Notes: generated by a model not told the origin, from the letters alone. A DNA stretch of 64,000 bases from Yoonia rosea (GCF_900156505.1 NZ_FTPR01000001.1:1178001-1242000), one strand, 5' to 3'. Counted from the first letter of the stretch, positions 28,399 through 39,098 are shown. Numbers and translations: made by a program.

Positions 28399-30488
28399 GT
28401 GATCCGCAAACAACCGGGCCCGCACCGCTCGACGTGAGACCCGTCAAAAAGAAGATCTGGCAGCGATTGTCGCTGGTCTGGCTTGTGCCCATCATGGCCT
28501 TGGCGATTTCACTTTGGGCTGCATGGCAGAACTATGCGGATCGCGGCACGCTGATCACGATCAGCTTTGAAAACGCGGCAGGCATTACGGCCGGAGAAAC
28601 CAGTATCAGATACCGCGATGTTACCATTGGCGAGGTGGAGGATGTCGAGTTTTCGAATGGTCTGACCGATGTGCTTGTGCATGCGCGGATTGATCAAACC
28701 GTCGCGCCCTTTCTTGATGATGACGCCCAGTTCTGGGTTGTGCGCCCTGATGTGTCCGTGCGCGGCATTACCGGCCTCGATACCGTCTTGTCCGGCGTCT
28801 ATATCGAAGGAAACTGGGATACAGAGGCGGATGTGGCCCAGACACAGTTCGTTGGTCTGGAAGAGCCTATTCTGACCCGCGCAAACCAGCGCGGCACCAC
28901 AGTGACACTCCGCGCAGATGATGGCGGCAGCATCTCGGCGGGGGCGCCGGTGCTGCACAAGGGCATTGAGGTCGGCTATCTCGAACAGCCCCAGCTTTCA
29001 CTCAATGGCAGTCAGGTTGTCGTCACCGCCTTTATCGAAAGCCCCTATGACCGCCGCATCACCAGCAGCACGCGGTTCTGGGACACATCGGGCTTTAGCG
29101 TTTCTTTCGGCACCGGCGGCGTGTCTTTGAACGTCAGCTCACTGGCCTCTGTCATCGAAGGCGGGATTGCATTTGATACTGTCGTTTCGGGCGGTCGACC
29201 AATTCAGGATGGCGCCACCTTTGACATTTTCGACAGCGAAGAGGCCGCGCGCGAAAGCCTCTTCACCGATCCCAATGCAGAAGTGTTGCGTGTCGCGGTG
29301 CTTTTCGAACAATCGGTCAGTGGTCTGGCGGTCGGGTCCGAAGTCCGCTTTCAAGGCATCCGCATCGGCGAGGTCAGCGACCTGAACGCCATCGTGCTCG
29401 GTCAGGGCAGCGACGCCGAAGTCCGTTTGCAGGCGGTGCTTTCGGTTGAACCTTCCCGCCTCGGGATGGGCACTGACGCTACTGTCGAAGACGCGTTCAA
29501 CCTGTTGTCGGATTTTGTCACGCGCGGCCTGCGGGCACGGATGGTGACAGGGAATATTCTGGCGGGTACGCTTTTTGTCGAACTGGTTCAAGTCGAGGAC
29601 GCGCTGCCTGCGATTATGAACCTGACATCGGGGGATTATCCGGTCATTCCCTCAACGGATTCAGAAATTTCGGACGTCGCCGCCACCGCCGAAGGCCTGC
29701 TGTCGCGCATCAATGCGCTGCCCGTCGAAGAACTGATGGATGGTGCAATTGATCTTATGGATAGCATCGAGCGGTTGGCGAATGACGACTCCACCCGTAA
29801 CGCACCGGCGGCCCTTCTATCGCTGCTGGACGAATCCCGTGCCTTGATCGCATCGGACGATCTGCAGGCCATTCCCAATGACCTGCGCACTGTCATCAAC
29901 GACATCAATGGTCTTGTGGCCGAGGCCAGCGAAACCGGTATCATCACGAACCTTGATGCGGCGATCGCGACCGCGGCACAGGCGGCCACGAATATCGAAC
30001 AGGCCACACAAAACCTGCCGCAGATCACCGCCGATATCGAAGCACTGACGACCCGTGCCAACCAGCTTGAACTGGAGGCGTTGGTCGCGTCTGCAACCGA
30101 GACATTGAACGCGGTTGATGCATTCATCGGGACCGACGATGCGATTGCCTTCCCAGCCGAAGCCAACGCCGCCCTCGTGTCTTTGCGCACCTTCCTTGAT
30201 GAAGTCCGCGAAGGCGGTGCCATTGAAAACGTGAACGACGCTCTTGCCTCGGCCAGTCAAGCGGCCAGCGCAGTCGAAGACGCCGTCAGCACCCTGCCCG
30301 CCCTTTCCGCGCGCGCAAATGATCTGGTGACCCAGATTACGACGGTCGTGAACAGCTATGGCGAGCGGTCCCGCTTCAGCGCCGAGACGCTGTCGACGTT
30401 GCGCGATATTCAAGAAGCGTCCGATGCGATTTCCTCGCTCGCGCGCACCATCGAACGAAACCCCAATTCCTTGTTGATCGGACGGTAA
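28395..30488 (+). CDS. pqiB: MCE-domain tunnel protein PqiB
   Basis: 697 aa. One N-terminal membrane helix (~residues 25-45), then three MCE/MlaD domains: SFENAAGITAGETSIRYRDV near residue 55, LRADDGGSISAGAPVLHKG near 170, and LFEQSVSGLAVGSEVRFQG near 300. A long Ala/Thr-rich helical region (about 430-690) with several ATLEQA-like periodic blocks follows and should form the needle that spans the periplasm. E. coli PqiB is shorter and has three domains as well. Role: lipid transfer between inner and outer membranes with PqiA and PqiC. Overlaps pqiA by 4 bp. Confidence 0.92.
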   Translation: MSDPQTTGPAPLDVRPVKKKIWQRLSLVWLVPIMALAISLWAAWQNYADRGTLITISFENAAGITAGETSIRYRDVTIGEVEDVEFSNGLTDVLVHARIDQTVAPFLDDDAQFWVVRPDVSVRGITGLDTVLSGVYIEGNWDTEADVAQTQFVGLEEPILTRANQRGTTVTLRADDGGSISAGAPVLHKGIEVGYLEQPQLSLNGSQVVVTAFIESPYDRRITSSTRFWDTSGFSVSFGTGGVSLNVSSLASVIEGGIAFDTVVSGGRPIQDGATFDIFDSEEAARESLFTDPNAEVLRVAVLFEQSVSGLAVGSEVRFQGIRIGEVSDLNAIVLGQGSDAEVRLQAVLSVEPSRLGMGTDATVEDAFNLLSDFVTRGLRARMVTGNILAGTLFVELVQVEDALPAIMNLTSGDYPVIPSTDSEISDVAATAEGLLSRINALPVEELMDGAIDLMDSIERLANDDSTRNAPAALLSLLDESRALIASDDLQAIPNDLRTVINDINGLVAEASETGIITNLDAAIATAAQAATNIEQATQNLPQITADIEALTTRANQLELEALVASATETLNAVDAFIGTDDAIAFPAEANAALVSLRTFLDEVREGGAIENVNDALASASQAASAVEDAVSTLPALSARANDLVTQITTVVNSYGERSRFSAETLSTLRDIQEASDAISSLARTIERNPNSLLIGR

Positions 30489-30491
30489 ATC

Positions 30492-31049
30492 ATGCTTTCA
30501 CGCTTCACAGTCCTTGTCCTGACAGCGCTTGCCGCCTGTTCCCCTCTGGCCGAGCGTGTCGCGATGACACCGCTCTCCTCCTCGGTTGAACTGCGTCCCT
30601 TGGTGGGCAGCGCCATGATCCGGACGGTGTCTCTGCCGACATATGCCGCCGCAGAAGAGATTGCCGTCAAAACTGCGGACGGGCGCATCACACTGCGCGA
30701 AGACGTGCTCTGGGCGGATGAGCCCGAGCGCGCGGTCACATTGATCCTGACACGCACCCTCAGCGACATTCTGAACACCGATGTCGGCCCAGACCCCTGG
30801 CCCTTCATCGGCCTGCCCGATGTGTCCGTGGACGTGCGGGTCGAGCGGATGCTGGGGGGGCTGGACGGGACGTTCGAGCTGCGCGGTCAGTTCTTTGTTG
30901 CCAGCGAAGGGGTAAACTTCCGCAATAGCACCCATCGTTTTGACATCATCGAACAGGTGACGGACGGATCCGTCGAAAGCATTGCCGCTGCGCAATCGGC
31001 TGCCTTGCTCAAACTGGCTGAACAGATTGGCGCTGTGCTCGGGCGTTAG
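30492..31049 (+). CDS. pqiC: PqiC-type outer-membrane lipoprotein (ABC-type transport auxiliary)
   Basis: 185 aa lipoprotein. The signal MLSRFTVLVLTALAAC places the lipidated Cys at residue 16. The mature domain matches the PqiC/YmbA family: VELRPLVGSAMIRTVSLPTY, a central EDVLWADEPERAVTLILTRT, and a C terminus with AAAQSAALLKLAEQI. It starts 3 bp after pqiB and closes the operon. In E. coli PqiC caps PqiB at the outer membrane. Its stop codon overlaps that of the convergent metal permease gene. Confidence 0.9.
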   Translation: MLSRFTVLVLTALAACSPLAERVAMTPLSSSVELRPLVGSAMIRTVSLPTYAAAEEIAVKTADGRITLREDVLWADEPERAVTLILTRTLSDILNTDVGPDPWPFIGLPDVSVDVRVERMLGGLDGTFELRGQFFVASEGVNFRNSTHRFDIIEQVTDGSVESIAAAQSAALLKLAEQIGAVLGR

Positions 31050-31894
31050 CCTGCGGCGTCATTCAGTGTCGCGGTGGTGCGGCGGACCTTCAGGTTCGCC
31101 CGCACGAATGCCACGATAAAGATCGCTGTCAGCACAAGGATGACCGTTGGCGCAGGGGCACTGTCGAGAAAGAAGCTCAGATAGACGCCCGAGAAACCTG
31201 CGAACATCGTCACCCCCACCGCAATCGGCAGCATCAGCGCAAAGCGTTTCGTCAGCAGAAACGCAATCGCCCCCGGTGCGATCAACAGGCCAATCGACAG
31301 GATAATCCCCACCGCCGAAAGCGTGGCGACGATTGTCAGCGAAATCAGCGCCAACAGCCCGTAATGCAGCCAGCCCACCCGCAACCCGACCGCCTGCGCC
31401 TGTACCGGATCAAAGGCATGGAGCATGAATTCGCGTTGCTTGACCAGAATGATGACCGCAACAAACGCGGCAATCATGCCAGCGGTCCAGAGGTCTGTGC
31501 CATCCACGCCAAGCATATTGCCAAAGAGGATGTGATCGAGGTGCACGTCCGTTGTGATCTTGGTGTAAAGCACAAGGCCGAAGCCGAACATGCCCGAAAA
31601 CACGATCCCCATGACGGTATCCTGCTTGACCCTGCTATTGGCCGCCAGAAACCCGGTGCTGAGCGCGCAGGTCATCCCCGCCACAAAGGCCCCGATGATG
31701 AGCGGGATATTCAGCATATAGGCGATAACAATGCCCGGCAGCACCGCGTGGCTGATGGCATCGCCCATCAGCGACCACCCCTTGAGCACAAGATAACAGG
31801 ACAGCAAGCTTGTCGGCACAGCAATGATCGCCATCATCAGGAAGGCTTTGTTCATAAAGGCGAACTGGAAAGGAAAGAGGAGCGTTTCCATCAA
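31046..31894 (-). CDS. Metal ABC transporter permease (second; MntD/SitD-like)
   Basis: 282 aa with about eight membrane helices, ABC-3 family. It has LKGWSLMGDAISHAVLPGIV near the N terminus (the cytoplasmic ATPase-contact loop) and RVGWLHYGLLALISLTIVA later. It starts inside the end of the first permease gene (4-bp overlap). It is last in a four-gene binding protein-ATPase-permease-permease operon, so it forms the transmembrane pore with its neighbour. Metal specificity is discussed with the binding protein. Confidence 0.92.
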   Translation of the reverse strand: MMETLLFPFQFAFMNKAFLMMAIIAVPTSLLSCYLVLKGWSLMGDAISHAVLPGIVIAYMLNIPLIIGAFVAGMTCALSTGFLAANSRVKQDTVMGIVFSGMFGFGLVLYTKITTDVHLDHILFGNMLGVDGTDLWTAGMIAAFVAVIILVKQREFMLHAFDPVQAQAVGLRVGWLHYGLLALISLTIVATLSAVGIILSIGLLIAPGAIAFLLTKRFALMLPIAVGVTMFAGFSGVYLSFFLDSAPAPTVILVLTAIFIVAFVRANLKVRRTTATLNDAAG

Positions 31895-32748
31895 TTGCCC
31901 TCCAGTGCAGCGGCCGCACGGCGGCGCGCGGCCAGATAGCCGTGTTTGGGTGCGAAAACAAAGGCCGCAAGAAAGATAAGTGTCTGTAATGTGACGATGA
32001 TCCCGCCTGTGGCACCGTCAAGATAATAGCTGAGATAGGCGCCAACAAAGCTGGTTCCGGCCCCGATGGTGACGCTCAGCACCAACAAGCGTGGGAAACG
32101 GTCTGTCAGCAGATAGGCCGTTGCCCCCGGTGTTACGACCATGGCAATGACCAAGAAAGCACCCACGGTTTGCAAAGCGGCAACGCAAGAAGCGGCAAGC
32201 AGCGTAAAGAACACCGCGCGCAACAGATCAGGCCGCAGCCCGATGGACCGCGCGTGGTTTTCGTCAAAGAATGCGACCATCAGGTCTTTCCATTTGGCCA
32301 GCAGCACAGCCAGGGTCACAAAGCCGATGATCGCGAGTTGCAGCGTATCGGAGGGCGTGATCGCAAGGATGTTGCCCATCGTGATCGTCTGCACGCTGAC
32401 CGATGTTGGCGACAGCGACACCATGAAAAGCCCCAGTCCAAAGAAGGACGTAAAGATCAGCCCGATGATCGTGTCCTCTTTCAGGCCCGAACGCTGGTTG
32501 AGAAACAGCATCGCCCCTGCGGCCAACCCGCCTGCGGCAAAGGCCCCCAAAGCAAAGGGCAGACCCAGCATATAGGCCCCCGCCACGCCCGGCACGATCG
32601 AATGGCTGAGCGCATCACCGATCAGCGACCAGCCTTTGAGCATCAGATAGGCAGAGAGAAACGCGCAAACCCCGCCGACCAACGCACTGACCCACATGGC
32701 GTTGAACATGTAGCCATAGCTGAAAGGTTCCAGCAAAAGCGCGATCAT
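31891..32748 (-). CDS. Metal ABC transporter permease (first; MntC/SitC-like)
   Basis: 285 aa, ABC-3 family, about eight membrane helices. [20 protein letters not shown] is nearly the same docking loop as in the next gene, so the two permeases are old paralogues. The C-terminal tail [20 protein letters not shown] is basic. It overlaps the ATPase gene and the second permease by 4 bp each. Confidence 0.92.
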   Translation of the reverse strand: MIALLLEPFSYGYMFNAMWVSALVGGVCAFLSAYLMLKGWSLIGDALSHSIVPGVAGAYMLGLPFALGAFAAGGLAAGAMLFLNQRSGLKEDTIIGLIFTSFFGLGLFMVSLSPTSVSVQTITMGNILAITPSDTLQLAIIGFVTLAVLLAKWKDLMVAFFDENHARSIGLRPDLLRAVFFTLLAASCVAALQTVGAFLVIAMVVTPGATAYLLTDRFPRLLVLSVTIGAGTSFVGAYLSYYLDGATGGIIVTLQTLIFLAAFVFAPKHGYLAARRRAAAALEGN

Positions 32749-33602
32749 GTGGGCTCTTTCTCGGTGTCGCCGCCCTCGCCGTAAACAACAAAGGGGCGCT
32801 CGTCATCGGTGATCACACGGATCTGGCGGCTGTCATCATCGTCGTGCAGGTCTGAACCGCCCAGCACGAAGTGCCGCAACACGCCGCCAAAGGCGATTTC
32901 GAGGTTTTCATGGGTAAAGACATCCGAGGTCAGACCGTAGGCCAGCACCGTCTGCTTGACAAGAATTGTGCGGTCACAGAACTCTGGCACAGACCCGAGA
33001 TTATGGGTGGAGACCAGTATCACCCGCCCCTCATCCCGCAGATCGCGCAAGAGGGCGACGATCGCATCCTCGGTTTGCACATCAACGCCGGTAAAGGGCT
33101 CATCAAGCAGGATCACCTGCCCTTCCTGCGCCAAGGCGCGGGCCAGAAACACCCGCTTGCGCTGACCGCCGGACAATTCGCCAATCTGACGCTTGCGGAA
33201 TTCCGACATATTTACCCGCGCCAGCGCGTCACTCACCGCCGCATGATCAGCCGCTTTCGGGCGGCGAAAGAACCCCATGTGCCCGTAGCGGCCCATCATG
33301 ACCACGTCCTCGACAAGGACCGGAAACGACCAATCCACCTCTTCGGATTGCGGCACATAGGCCACGATATTGCGGCGCAACGCCTCGGCCACCGGCATGC
33401 CAAGCACCGAGATTTCGCCGCGTGCGGCAGGCACGAACCCCATGATCGCCTTGAACAGCGTTGATTTTCCGGCACCATTTACCCCCACAAGGGCGGTGAT
33501 CGTCCCTGTGGGGATTTCAAAGCTCGCGTTATGCAGTGCGGTGTGCCCGTTACGGTAGGTCACCGTCACATTCTGCGAGATGATGCCGGAGCTTTGGGTC
33601 AT
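32745..33602 (-). CDS. Metal ABC transporter ATP-binding protein
   Basis: 285 aa. Walker [14 protein letters not shown] at about residue 40, signature [20 protein letters not shown], Walker [14 protein letters not shown] tail beyond the ATPase core (residues ~245-285) is rich in Asp, Glu and His (LHDDDDSRQ) and could sense or buffer metal, though that is speculation. Overlaps both neighbours by 4 bp. Confidence 0.93.
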   Translation of the reverse strand: MTQSSGIISQNVTVTYRNGHTALHNASFEIPTGTITALVGVNGAGKSTLFKAIMGFVPAARGEISVLGMPVAEALRRNIVAYVPQSEEVDWSFPVLVEDVVMMGRYGHMGFFRRPKAADHAAVSDALARVNMSEFRKRQIGELSGGQRKRVFLARALAQEGQVILLDEPFTGVDVQTEDAIVALLRDLRDEGRVILVSTHNLGSVPEFCDRTILVKQTVLAYGLTSDVFTHENLEIAFGGVLRHFVLGGSDLHDDDDSRQIRVITDDERPFVVYGEGGDTEKEPT

Positions 33603-34489
33603 TCAGTCAGGCCTGCTGCGATGGTTTCCGTCGTGACACGCAAGAGGTCAAGGTAGGTCGGCACGGGGCCATCCGCCTCGGTCAGGCTATCCACGTAAAG
33701 CACGCCCGCATAGTCCGCATCCGTCTCGCGCGCGACCTGCTCGGCGGGGGCCTGACTGACGGTGCTTTCGCAGAATACGGCAGGGATATCGTTCTCGCGC
33801 ACTGTGTCGATCACGCGCCGCACCTGTTGGGGCGTGCCTTGGCTGTCGGCGTTGATGGGCCAGAGGTAGAGTTCCTGCATCCCGAAATCGCGCGCAAGGT
33901 AGCTGAAGGCACCTTCGCAAGTGACAAGCCAGCGCTGTTCGGCAGGCAGAGCAAGGATCTGGTCGCGCAGAGGCGCAATCGTCGCGGTGATTTCGGCCTT
34001 ATAGGCCTCTGCGTTGGCACGGTAGGTTTCGGCATTGTCAGGATCATGTTCGACAAACGCATCGCGGATATTGTCGACGTAAATCAACGCGCTCTCAAGG
34101 CTCATCCAGGCATGGGGATTGGGTTTACCATCATAGGACCCGGACGAGATGCTGAGCGGTGTGATCCCGTCAGAGAGCGTCACACTGGGCACGTCCGAGA
34201 GGTTGCTGAAGAACTGTTCAAACCACAATTCAAGGTTCAGCCCGTTCCACAGGATCAGATCGGCATCCTGCGCGCGAATGATATCACGGGGGGTGGGTTG
34301 ATAGCCGTGGATTTCGGCCCCTGCCCGCGTGATGCTTTCCACAATCGCTGCGTCACCTGCCACGTTCTGGGCCATATCGGCGATCACCGTAAAGGTGGTG
34401 ACGGCTTTGAAACGGTCATCTTCGGCCATGGCAGCAGAAGAAAACAGGGCGGCACAACACACAAAGGAGAGGCATTTTATCATAGTCAT
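33599..34489 (-). CDS. Periplasmic metal-binding protein of Mn/Zn ABC importer (SitA/MntA-like)
   Basis: 296 aa cluster A-I binding protein. The ATG at 34489 has an AGGA site 7 bp away, and the signal peptide ends AAMA near residue 22. The four expected metal ligands are present: His61 (AEIHGYQPT), His126 (NPHAWMSL), Glu192 (CEGAFSYL) and Asp267 (YVDSLTE). His-His-Glu-Asp favours manganese or iron over zinc, and no His-rich loop typical of ZnuA is present. It is first of the operon, behind two identical-architecture operators, consistent with Fur/Mur-type control in alphaproteobacteria (inference). Confidence 0.9.
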   Translation of the reverse strand: MTMIKCLSFVCCAALFSSAAMAEDDRFKAVTTFTVIADMAQNVAGDAAIVESITRAGAEIHGYQPTPRDIIRAQDADLILWNGLNLELWFEQFFSNLSDVPSVTLSDGITPLSISSGSYDGKPNPHAWMSLESALIYVDNIRDAFVEHDPDNAETYRANAEAYKAEITATIAPLRDQILALPAEQRWLVTCEGAFSYLARDFGMQELYLWPINADSQGTPQQVRRVIDTVRENDIPAVFCESTVSQAPAEQVARETDADYAGVLYVDSLTEADGPVPTYLDLLRVTTETIAAGLTE

Positions 34490-34534
34490 TGGAGTGTCCT
34501 TTCCACAGAGAACTGTCAATCCAAAAGATGCTTA

Positions 34535-34578
34535 TGCGACTTATTCGCAATTGTAAAAGAAAATGCGAATGGTTCGCA
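34535..34578 (-). promoter_or_regulatory. Two operator-like sites upstream of the metal ABC operon
   Basis: Two copies of TGCGA-N5-TCGCA, at 34535-34549 and 34564-34578, have centres 29 bp apart. The second extends to a perfect ATGCGAA-tgg-TTCGCAT palindrome (34563-34579). They sit 46-90 bp before the start codon of the metal-binding protein, where a promoter is expected. Such paired sites suit a Fur-family manganese regulator (Mur); which protein binds is an inference. Confidence 0.6.
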
Positions 34579-34629
34579 TCTTGTCACGAAGAGGTGATGA
34601 TAGACCGCAATATCTGTACCCGCAGCCCC

Positions 34630-37600
34630 CTATTCCGCAGGTGCCATCGCACCAATCCGTTCCTCGTTCAGGTCTGGCTTGCGAATGGCCAGACGCAGCA
34701 GCGGCGGCACCGTCAGAAGCGTCAGGAAGGCCGACATTGACAGGCCACCAACAACAACTGCACCCAAACCACGGTAGAGCTCGGACCCTTCGCCGGGGAA
34801 GATGACCAAGGGCAGCATCCCCATGATGCTGGTCAGTGTCGACATAAAGATCGGTCTGATCCGGTTGCGCGTGGCCTCTTCGATGGCGTCAACTGGCTCC
34901 ATCCCTTCTTCGCGCAGATGGAACAGGGTCTGATGCACGATCAGGATCGCATTGTTGACCACGATGCCCACCAAGATCACGAAACCAAGCAAGGTCAGCA
35001 TGTCCATCGGCTGGGTCTGGTAAAGGTTCAACACCGCGAGCCCCCCGACCCCGCCCGCCGCAGCCACCGGCACAGCAATCAGAATGACCAGCGGCAGGAT
35101 AAAGCTCTCAAACAGCACCGCCATGACCAGAAAGACGATGATCAGCGCCACAATCAGGTTGATCTGGATCGCGTTCCAGGTCTGGCTGAGTTGATCGGCC
35201 GTGCCGGACACGCTCAGGCGGATATCGCCGGGGATGCCCTGCTCTTCGAGCACAGCAACGACCTGTTGTTCCAAAATCTCAACCGCCTGTTCCAAGGGCA
35301 GGTTATCGGCGGGCCGCACTTCGAGCGTGACCGTCCGCAGCCGTTCGCGGTGCCTGATTTCGGTCGGGCCTGCGGTCAGCATGACCTCAGCCAGCGCCGA
35401 CACCGGCACGATCTGGCCACCGGGGGTGACAACGGGATAATTGCCGACATCTTGGGTACGGGCGGCGTCACGGATGGTCGGGTCCCCTTTGAGCACCAGA
35501 TCAACACGCTCTGACCCCACGGTAATCTGCGCGACGCGCAACCCGTCGTTAAAGGCATCAACCGTGGCCGCCAGCCCGGAACTGTCCAAACCGGCATCGG
35601 CAAGGCGCAGGCGATCAGGGATCAATCGGACCTCTGGCGCGCCCAGCTCAAGCCCCGGGATAGGCCGGAACTGATGCCCTTCCGCACGTGGCAGAACACC
35701 AGAAACGATCCCTGCCGCGCGTCCCGCCACAGCCAAGATTTCGTTAAGGTCCTGACCCGAGACATTGAGTTCAATCGCGCGGCCGCCACCCACGCCGCGC
35801 CCGAAAAGGGATGGTTGGGTCATAAAACCGAAGGTGCCGGGTTCGGCAAAAATCGGTCGGCTGAGGATAGGGATCAACTCGCCTGCGCGCTGGCTATCAA
35901 CCGCTGCGGCACCGACGAAAGAATTGCCCGGTGTGGCCACGAAAAAGAAACTGTCGATAGCGGGCACACCATCAGCGGTTTGCGCTTCGGGGGCCACTTC
36001 CCACAAAGGCTGGGCCACGTCTTCGATACGCTGCGCAATAGTTTCAGTGGTTTCAAGGTTATAGCCAGGGGGCGGAATGATCAGGCCGAAGACCAGATTG
36101 CGGTTGCCTTCGGGCAGATATTCCAGACGCGGCAGAAAGGCCCAGCTGGCCACCGCAGCACCGCCGGCAATCAGGGTCACCATGATGATCCCGATTGTCC
36201 GCACCCGCACAGTCATGCGCACGTAAGCCATGACCAGATTACGGAACCCCCGCCCCAAGTGGTCGATCCCCCAAAGCGGGACCATCTTTTGATCATCGCG
36301 GCGCAGCAAACGGCTGGCCAGTGCAGGGATCACGGTAACGGCAACCACCAGCGACAACAGCACAGAGACCGAAATCGCCACCGCGATATCGCGGAAGAGT
36401 TGCCCTGCCTCAAGCTGCATCACCAGGATGGGCACAAAGACCAGAACGGTCGTCAGCGCCGACACAAGGATCGCGCCCCAGACCTGTTTGGCCCCCAGAT
36501 AAGCCGCCTCGCGCCGTGAATACCCAGCCTCGCGCAGGCGATAGATGTTTTCCAGCACCACAATCGCGGCATCCACGATCATTCCGACCGCAAAGGCGAT
36601 ACCCGCAAGCGAGATCACGTTCAACGTGCGGCCAGTTGCGGCCATGACAACGAAGGTCGCGACAATCGACACGGGGATCGACAGCGAGATGATCACAACC
36701 GCCCGTGGCGAGCGCAAAAACAGCATCAGGATCAATGCCGCGAGCGCACCACCAATATAGATGTTCGTGGTCACAAGATCGATCGCACCTTCAATATAGA
36801 TCGTCTCGTCATAGACCTGTTGCAGGATCAGACCCTGATCTGTCATCGGCCCTGCCTGCAACGCGTCCAGCACGACGCGGAGTTCTTCCATCACGGTGAT
36901 CACATTGGCACCGGATTCGCGCACCACATTGAAGGCAAGACTGGGTTCGCCCTTGAACCGCAGCCGCGCGGTCGGTTCCTGATAGGCGAAGGCCACATCT
37001 GCCACGTCACTGACGCGCACCCGCCCGATGCCGCCGCTTGCTGCATCCGAACGCAGTACGACGTTACGGATCGCATCCTCGGTGTTCAGATTGCTTTCCG
37101 TGCGGACGATATAGCGCCGCTTGCCTTCGTCCACATCCCCTGCGGAAATCGAGATATTCTCGGCGCGCAGCCGCTGCACCACCTCTGGCACGGTCAGCCC
37201 GAAGCGTGACAGACGCTGCGGGTCCACGACCACCTGCAATTCGCGCGTCACCCCGCCAAAGACGTTCACAGCGGCGACGCCGGGGATCCGCTCGACACGG
37301 TCCTTGACGATGTCTTCGATGAAATCACCATAGTTCGGCATGGGCTGTGTATTGCCTTCGGCGGCCGTGACCAGCACCCATGCGATAGGGCTATCGTCGG
37401 CGCCAGAGGTGTTCAACGTCGGCTCATTCGCTTCCGCCGGATAGCCGCCGACGCGGTCAAGGCGGTTCGAGACCAGCAAGAGCGATTGGCTCATGTCCGT
37501 GCCGATCGCAAATTCAAGCGTGACCTCGGCCTGACCGGTGCGTGAGCGGGACGTCATGATTTCAAGCCCGTCGAGCCCGCGCAGAGTTTCTTCCTGCGGG

Positions 37601-37797
37601 TTCACGATCTCGCGCTCGATCTCGGAGGGCGCGGCACCGGGCCAGTTGGTCGAGATCACAACGATGGGTTTGCGTACGTCGGGTGCAAGCTGGATCGGGA
37701 TTTGCGTGAGTGCGAGCGCACCAAAAAGGACGGCCATCAGAACGGCCGCAATGACCGCGACAGGGCGTTCAATGGAATACCGGATGATATCCATCAA
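34630..37797 (-). CDS. RND efflux transporter inner-membrane permease
   Basis: 1055 aa, full-length AcrB/MexB-type (HAE1-like) proton-driven exporter. It starts MMDIIRYSIERPVAVIAAVL, with helix 1, a large periplasmic loop, and helices 2-6. In the proton-relay helix the sequence is GMIVDAAIVVLENIYR, so the second of the usual two aspartates is Ala. The second half repeats the fold, with VGIVVNNAILIVHQT and RIRPIFMSTLTSIMGMLPLV. The adaptor gene overlaps by 4 bp upstream. No outer-membrane TolC-like gene is nearby, so a shared channel is likely. Substrates unknown. Confidence 0.93.
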   Translation of the reverse strand: MMDIIRYSIERPVAVIAAVLMAVLFGALALTQIPIQLAPDVRKPIVVISTNWPGAAPSEIEREIVNPQEETLRGLDGLEIMTSRSRTGQAEVTLEFAIGTDMSQSLLLVSNRLDRVGGYPAEANEPTLNTSGADDSPIAWVLVTAAEGNTQPMPNYGDFIEDIVKDRVERIPGVAAVNVFGGVTRELQVVVDPQRLSRFGLTVPEVVQRLRAENISISAGDVDEGKRRYIVRTESNLNTEDAIRNVVLRSDAASGGIGRVRVSDVADVAFAYQEPTARLRFKGEPSLAFNVVRESGANVITVMEELRVVLDALQAGPMTDQGLILQQVYDETIYIEGAIDLVTTNIYIGGALAALILMLFLRSPRAVVIISLSIPVSIVATFVVMAATGRTLNVISLAGIAFAVGMIVDAAIVVLENIYRLREAGYSRREAAYLGAKQVWGAILVSALTTVLVFVPILVMQLEAGQLFRDIAVAISVSVLLSLVVAVTVIPALASRLLRRDDQKMVPLWGIDHLGRGFRNLVMAYVRMTVRVRTIGIIMVTLIAGGAAVASWAFLPRLEYLPEGNRNLVFGLIIPPPGYNLETTETIAQRIEDVAQPLWEVAPEAQTADGVPAIDSFFFVATPGNSFVGAAAVDSQRAGELIPILSRPIFAEPGTFGFMTQPSLFGRGVGGGRAIELNVSGQDLNEILAVAGRAAGIVSGVLPRAEGHQFRPIPGLELGAPEVRLIPDRLRLADAGLDSSGLAATVDAFNDGLRVAQITVGSERVDLVLKGDPTIRDAARTQDVGNYPVVTPGGQIVPVSALAEVMLTAGPTEIRHRERLRTVTLEVRPADNLPLEQAVEILEQQVVAVLEEQGIPGDIRLSVSGTADQLSQTWNAIQINLIVALIIVFLVMAVLFESFILPLVILIAVPVAAAGGVGGLAVLNLYQTQPMDMLTLLGFVILVGIVVNNAILIVHQTLFHLREEGMEPVDAIEEATRNRIRPIFMSTLTSIMGMLPLVIFPGEGSELYRGLGAVVVGGLSMSAFLTLLTVPPLLRLAIRKPDLNEERIGAMAPAE

Positions 37798-38894
37798 TTC
37801 GTCTCCAACAGATTGGCGGCAATCGCCTGCCCCGGACGCAGCCGTTCATTCCCGCGGACCACCACCAGATCACCCTCGACAAGACCATCAACCACTTCAT
37901 AACGGTCGCCGAGAGGCACACCCAATGTCACGTTGCGCGGCTGCGCCTGATCCTCGGCGGCGACAAAGACGGTCCAGCCGCCTGCCCCTTGCACGAGCGC
38001 ATCTTTGGGCACGGAGAGCACATCACGCGCGGCGCCAACAGGGATATCCACGGTCAAGCTTTGCCCGACAGCGGCGTTGCCTTCGGCCGACAGTGATGGC
38101 GCGGCAAAGAGCACGGCACGGGTACGCGTCGAAGGATCCTCGACTGGCAGAACCGCGCGGAGTTCCAGCATCAGTTCGGCACCGGTTTCGGTCTTGGCAG
38201 ACACCATCTGGCCGGGAGACAGGAAATTGGTGTAGCGCGATGGTACACTGGCCTGCACTTCGAAGGCGTCAGTATCCAACAGACGCACCAGCGGCGTGCC
38301 TGCCTGAATAAAGGCTCCGGGGATCGTGTTCACTTCAAGGACAACACCCGAGAAAGGCGCTGTGATCCGGCTCTGCTCAAGCTGATAGCGGGTTTCGGCA
38401 AGGCGGGACTCGGCACTTTTCTCACGGGCTTGTGCTTCGAAAAACTGGGCCTCTGCTTCCAGAAAATCGGCCTGTGCATCGTCAAACCGACCCTGGCTAA
38501 AGGATGTCCCGCCGCGCAACGCCTCAATCCGTTCAAGGGCGATGCGGGCCCGGTCAACACGCGCACGGGCGGTTTCGATACCTGCAGCGGCTTCGGCCAG
38601 TTGCGCCTCGGACTGGGCGACCTGAATTGTCAGCAGATCATCGTTCAATTCGACCAGCAGATCGCCGGTTGTTACGCGCGTACCTGCGAGAACGGCCACC
38701 ATATCGACATTTCCGGCAACGCGACCCGCGACATCGCCGTCACGTGCCGTTGTCACCTCGGCAAAGACGGGGACAGTTTCGGCCAATGCACGCATTTCCA
38801 CGGCTTGCACGCTGACCGCTGCGGGGCCGCCCTGCGCTTGCAGTATCGACGCAGCCGCAGTCAGTACAAACACAAAAACAGGCAGGAAACGCAT
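37794..38894 (-). CDS. RND efflux periplasmic adaptor (membrane fusion protein)
   Basis: 366 aa. Signal peptide residues ~1-21 (VFVLTAAASILQAQ) without a lipobox Cys. It has a split lipoyl domain (GDVAGRVAGNVDMVAVLAGT and APFSGVVLEVNTIPGAFIQ), between them an alpha-helical hairpin (~85-170) rich in Ala, Glu and Arg, and then beta-barrel and membrane-proximal domains. It is first of a two-gene operon with the RND permease (ATGA overlap). It connects the pump to an outer-membrane channel encoded elsewhere. Confidence 0.9.
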   Translation of the reverse strand: MRFLPVFVFVLTAAASILQAQGGPAAVSVQAVEMRALAETVPVFAEVTTARDGDVAGRVAGNVDMVAVLAGTRVTTGDLLVELNDDLLTIQVAQSEAQLAEAAAGIETARARVDRARIALERIEALRGGTSFSQGRFDDAQADFLEAEAQFFEAQAREKSAESRLAETRYQLEQSRITAPFSGVVLEVNTIPGAFIQAGTPLVRLLDTDAFEVQASVPSRYTNFLSPGQMVSAKTETGAELMLELRAVLPVEDPSTRTRAVLFAAPSLSAEGNAAVGQSLTVDIPVGAARDVLSVPKDALVQGAGGWTVFVAAEDQAQPRNVTLGVPLGDRYEVVDGLVEGDLVVVRGNERLRPGQAIAANLLETN

Positions 38895-39098
38895 TGATCT
38901 TCTCCGATGGGGACGTATCGGTAAAGTAGCGTGACGGATGTGAAGTCAACGATTGGGCCGACTGACAGCGCCAAACATGCCCGCATCGGGCGCATCTGCT
39001 GCAAAAGCGGGCATCGCAGGCCGGCAAACGCGCGCTTGTCATCACAAGATGAACCAGAGATGGTGGCACAAAGCGACCATTATCAAGGAGGAAGCAGC

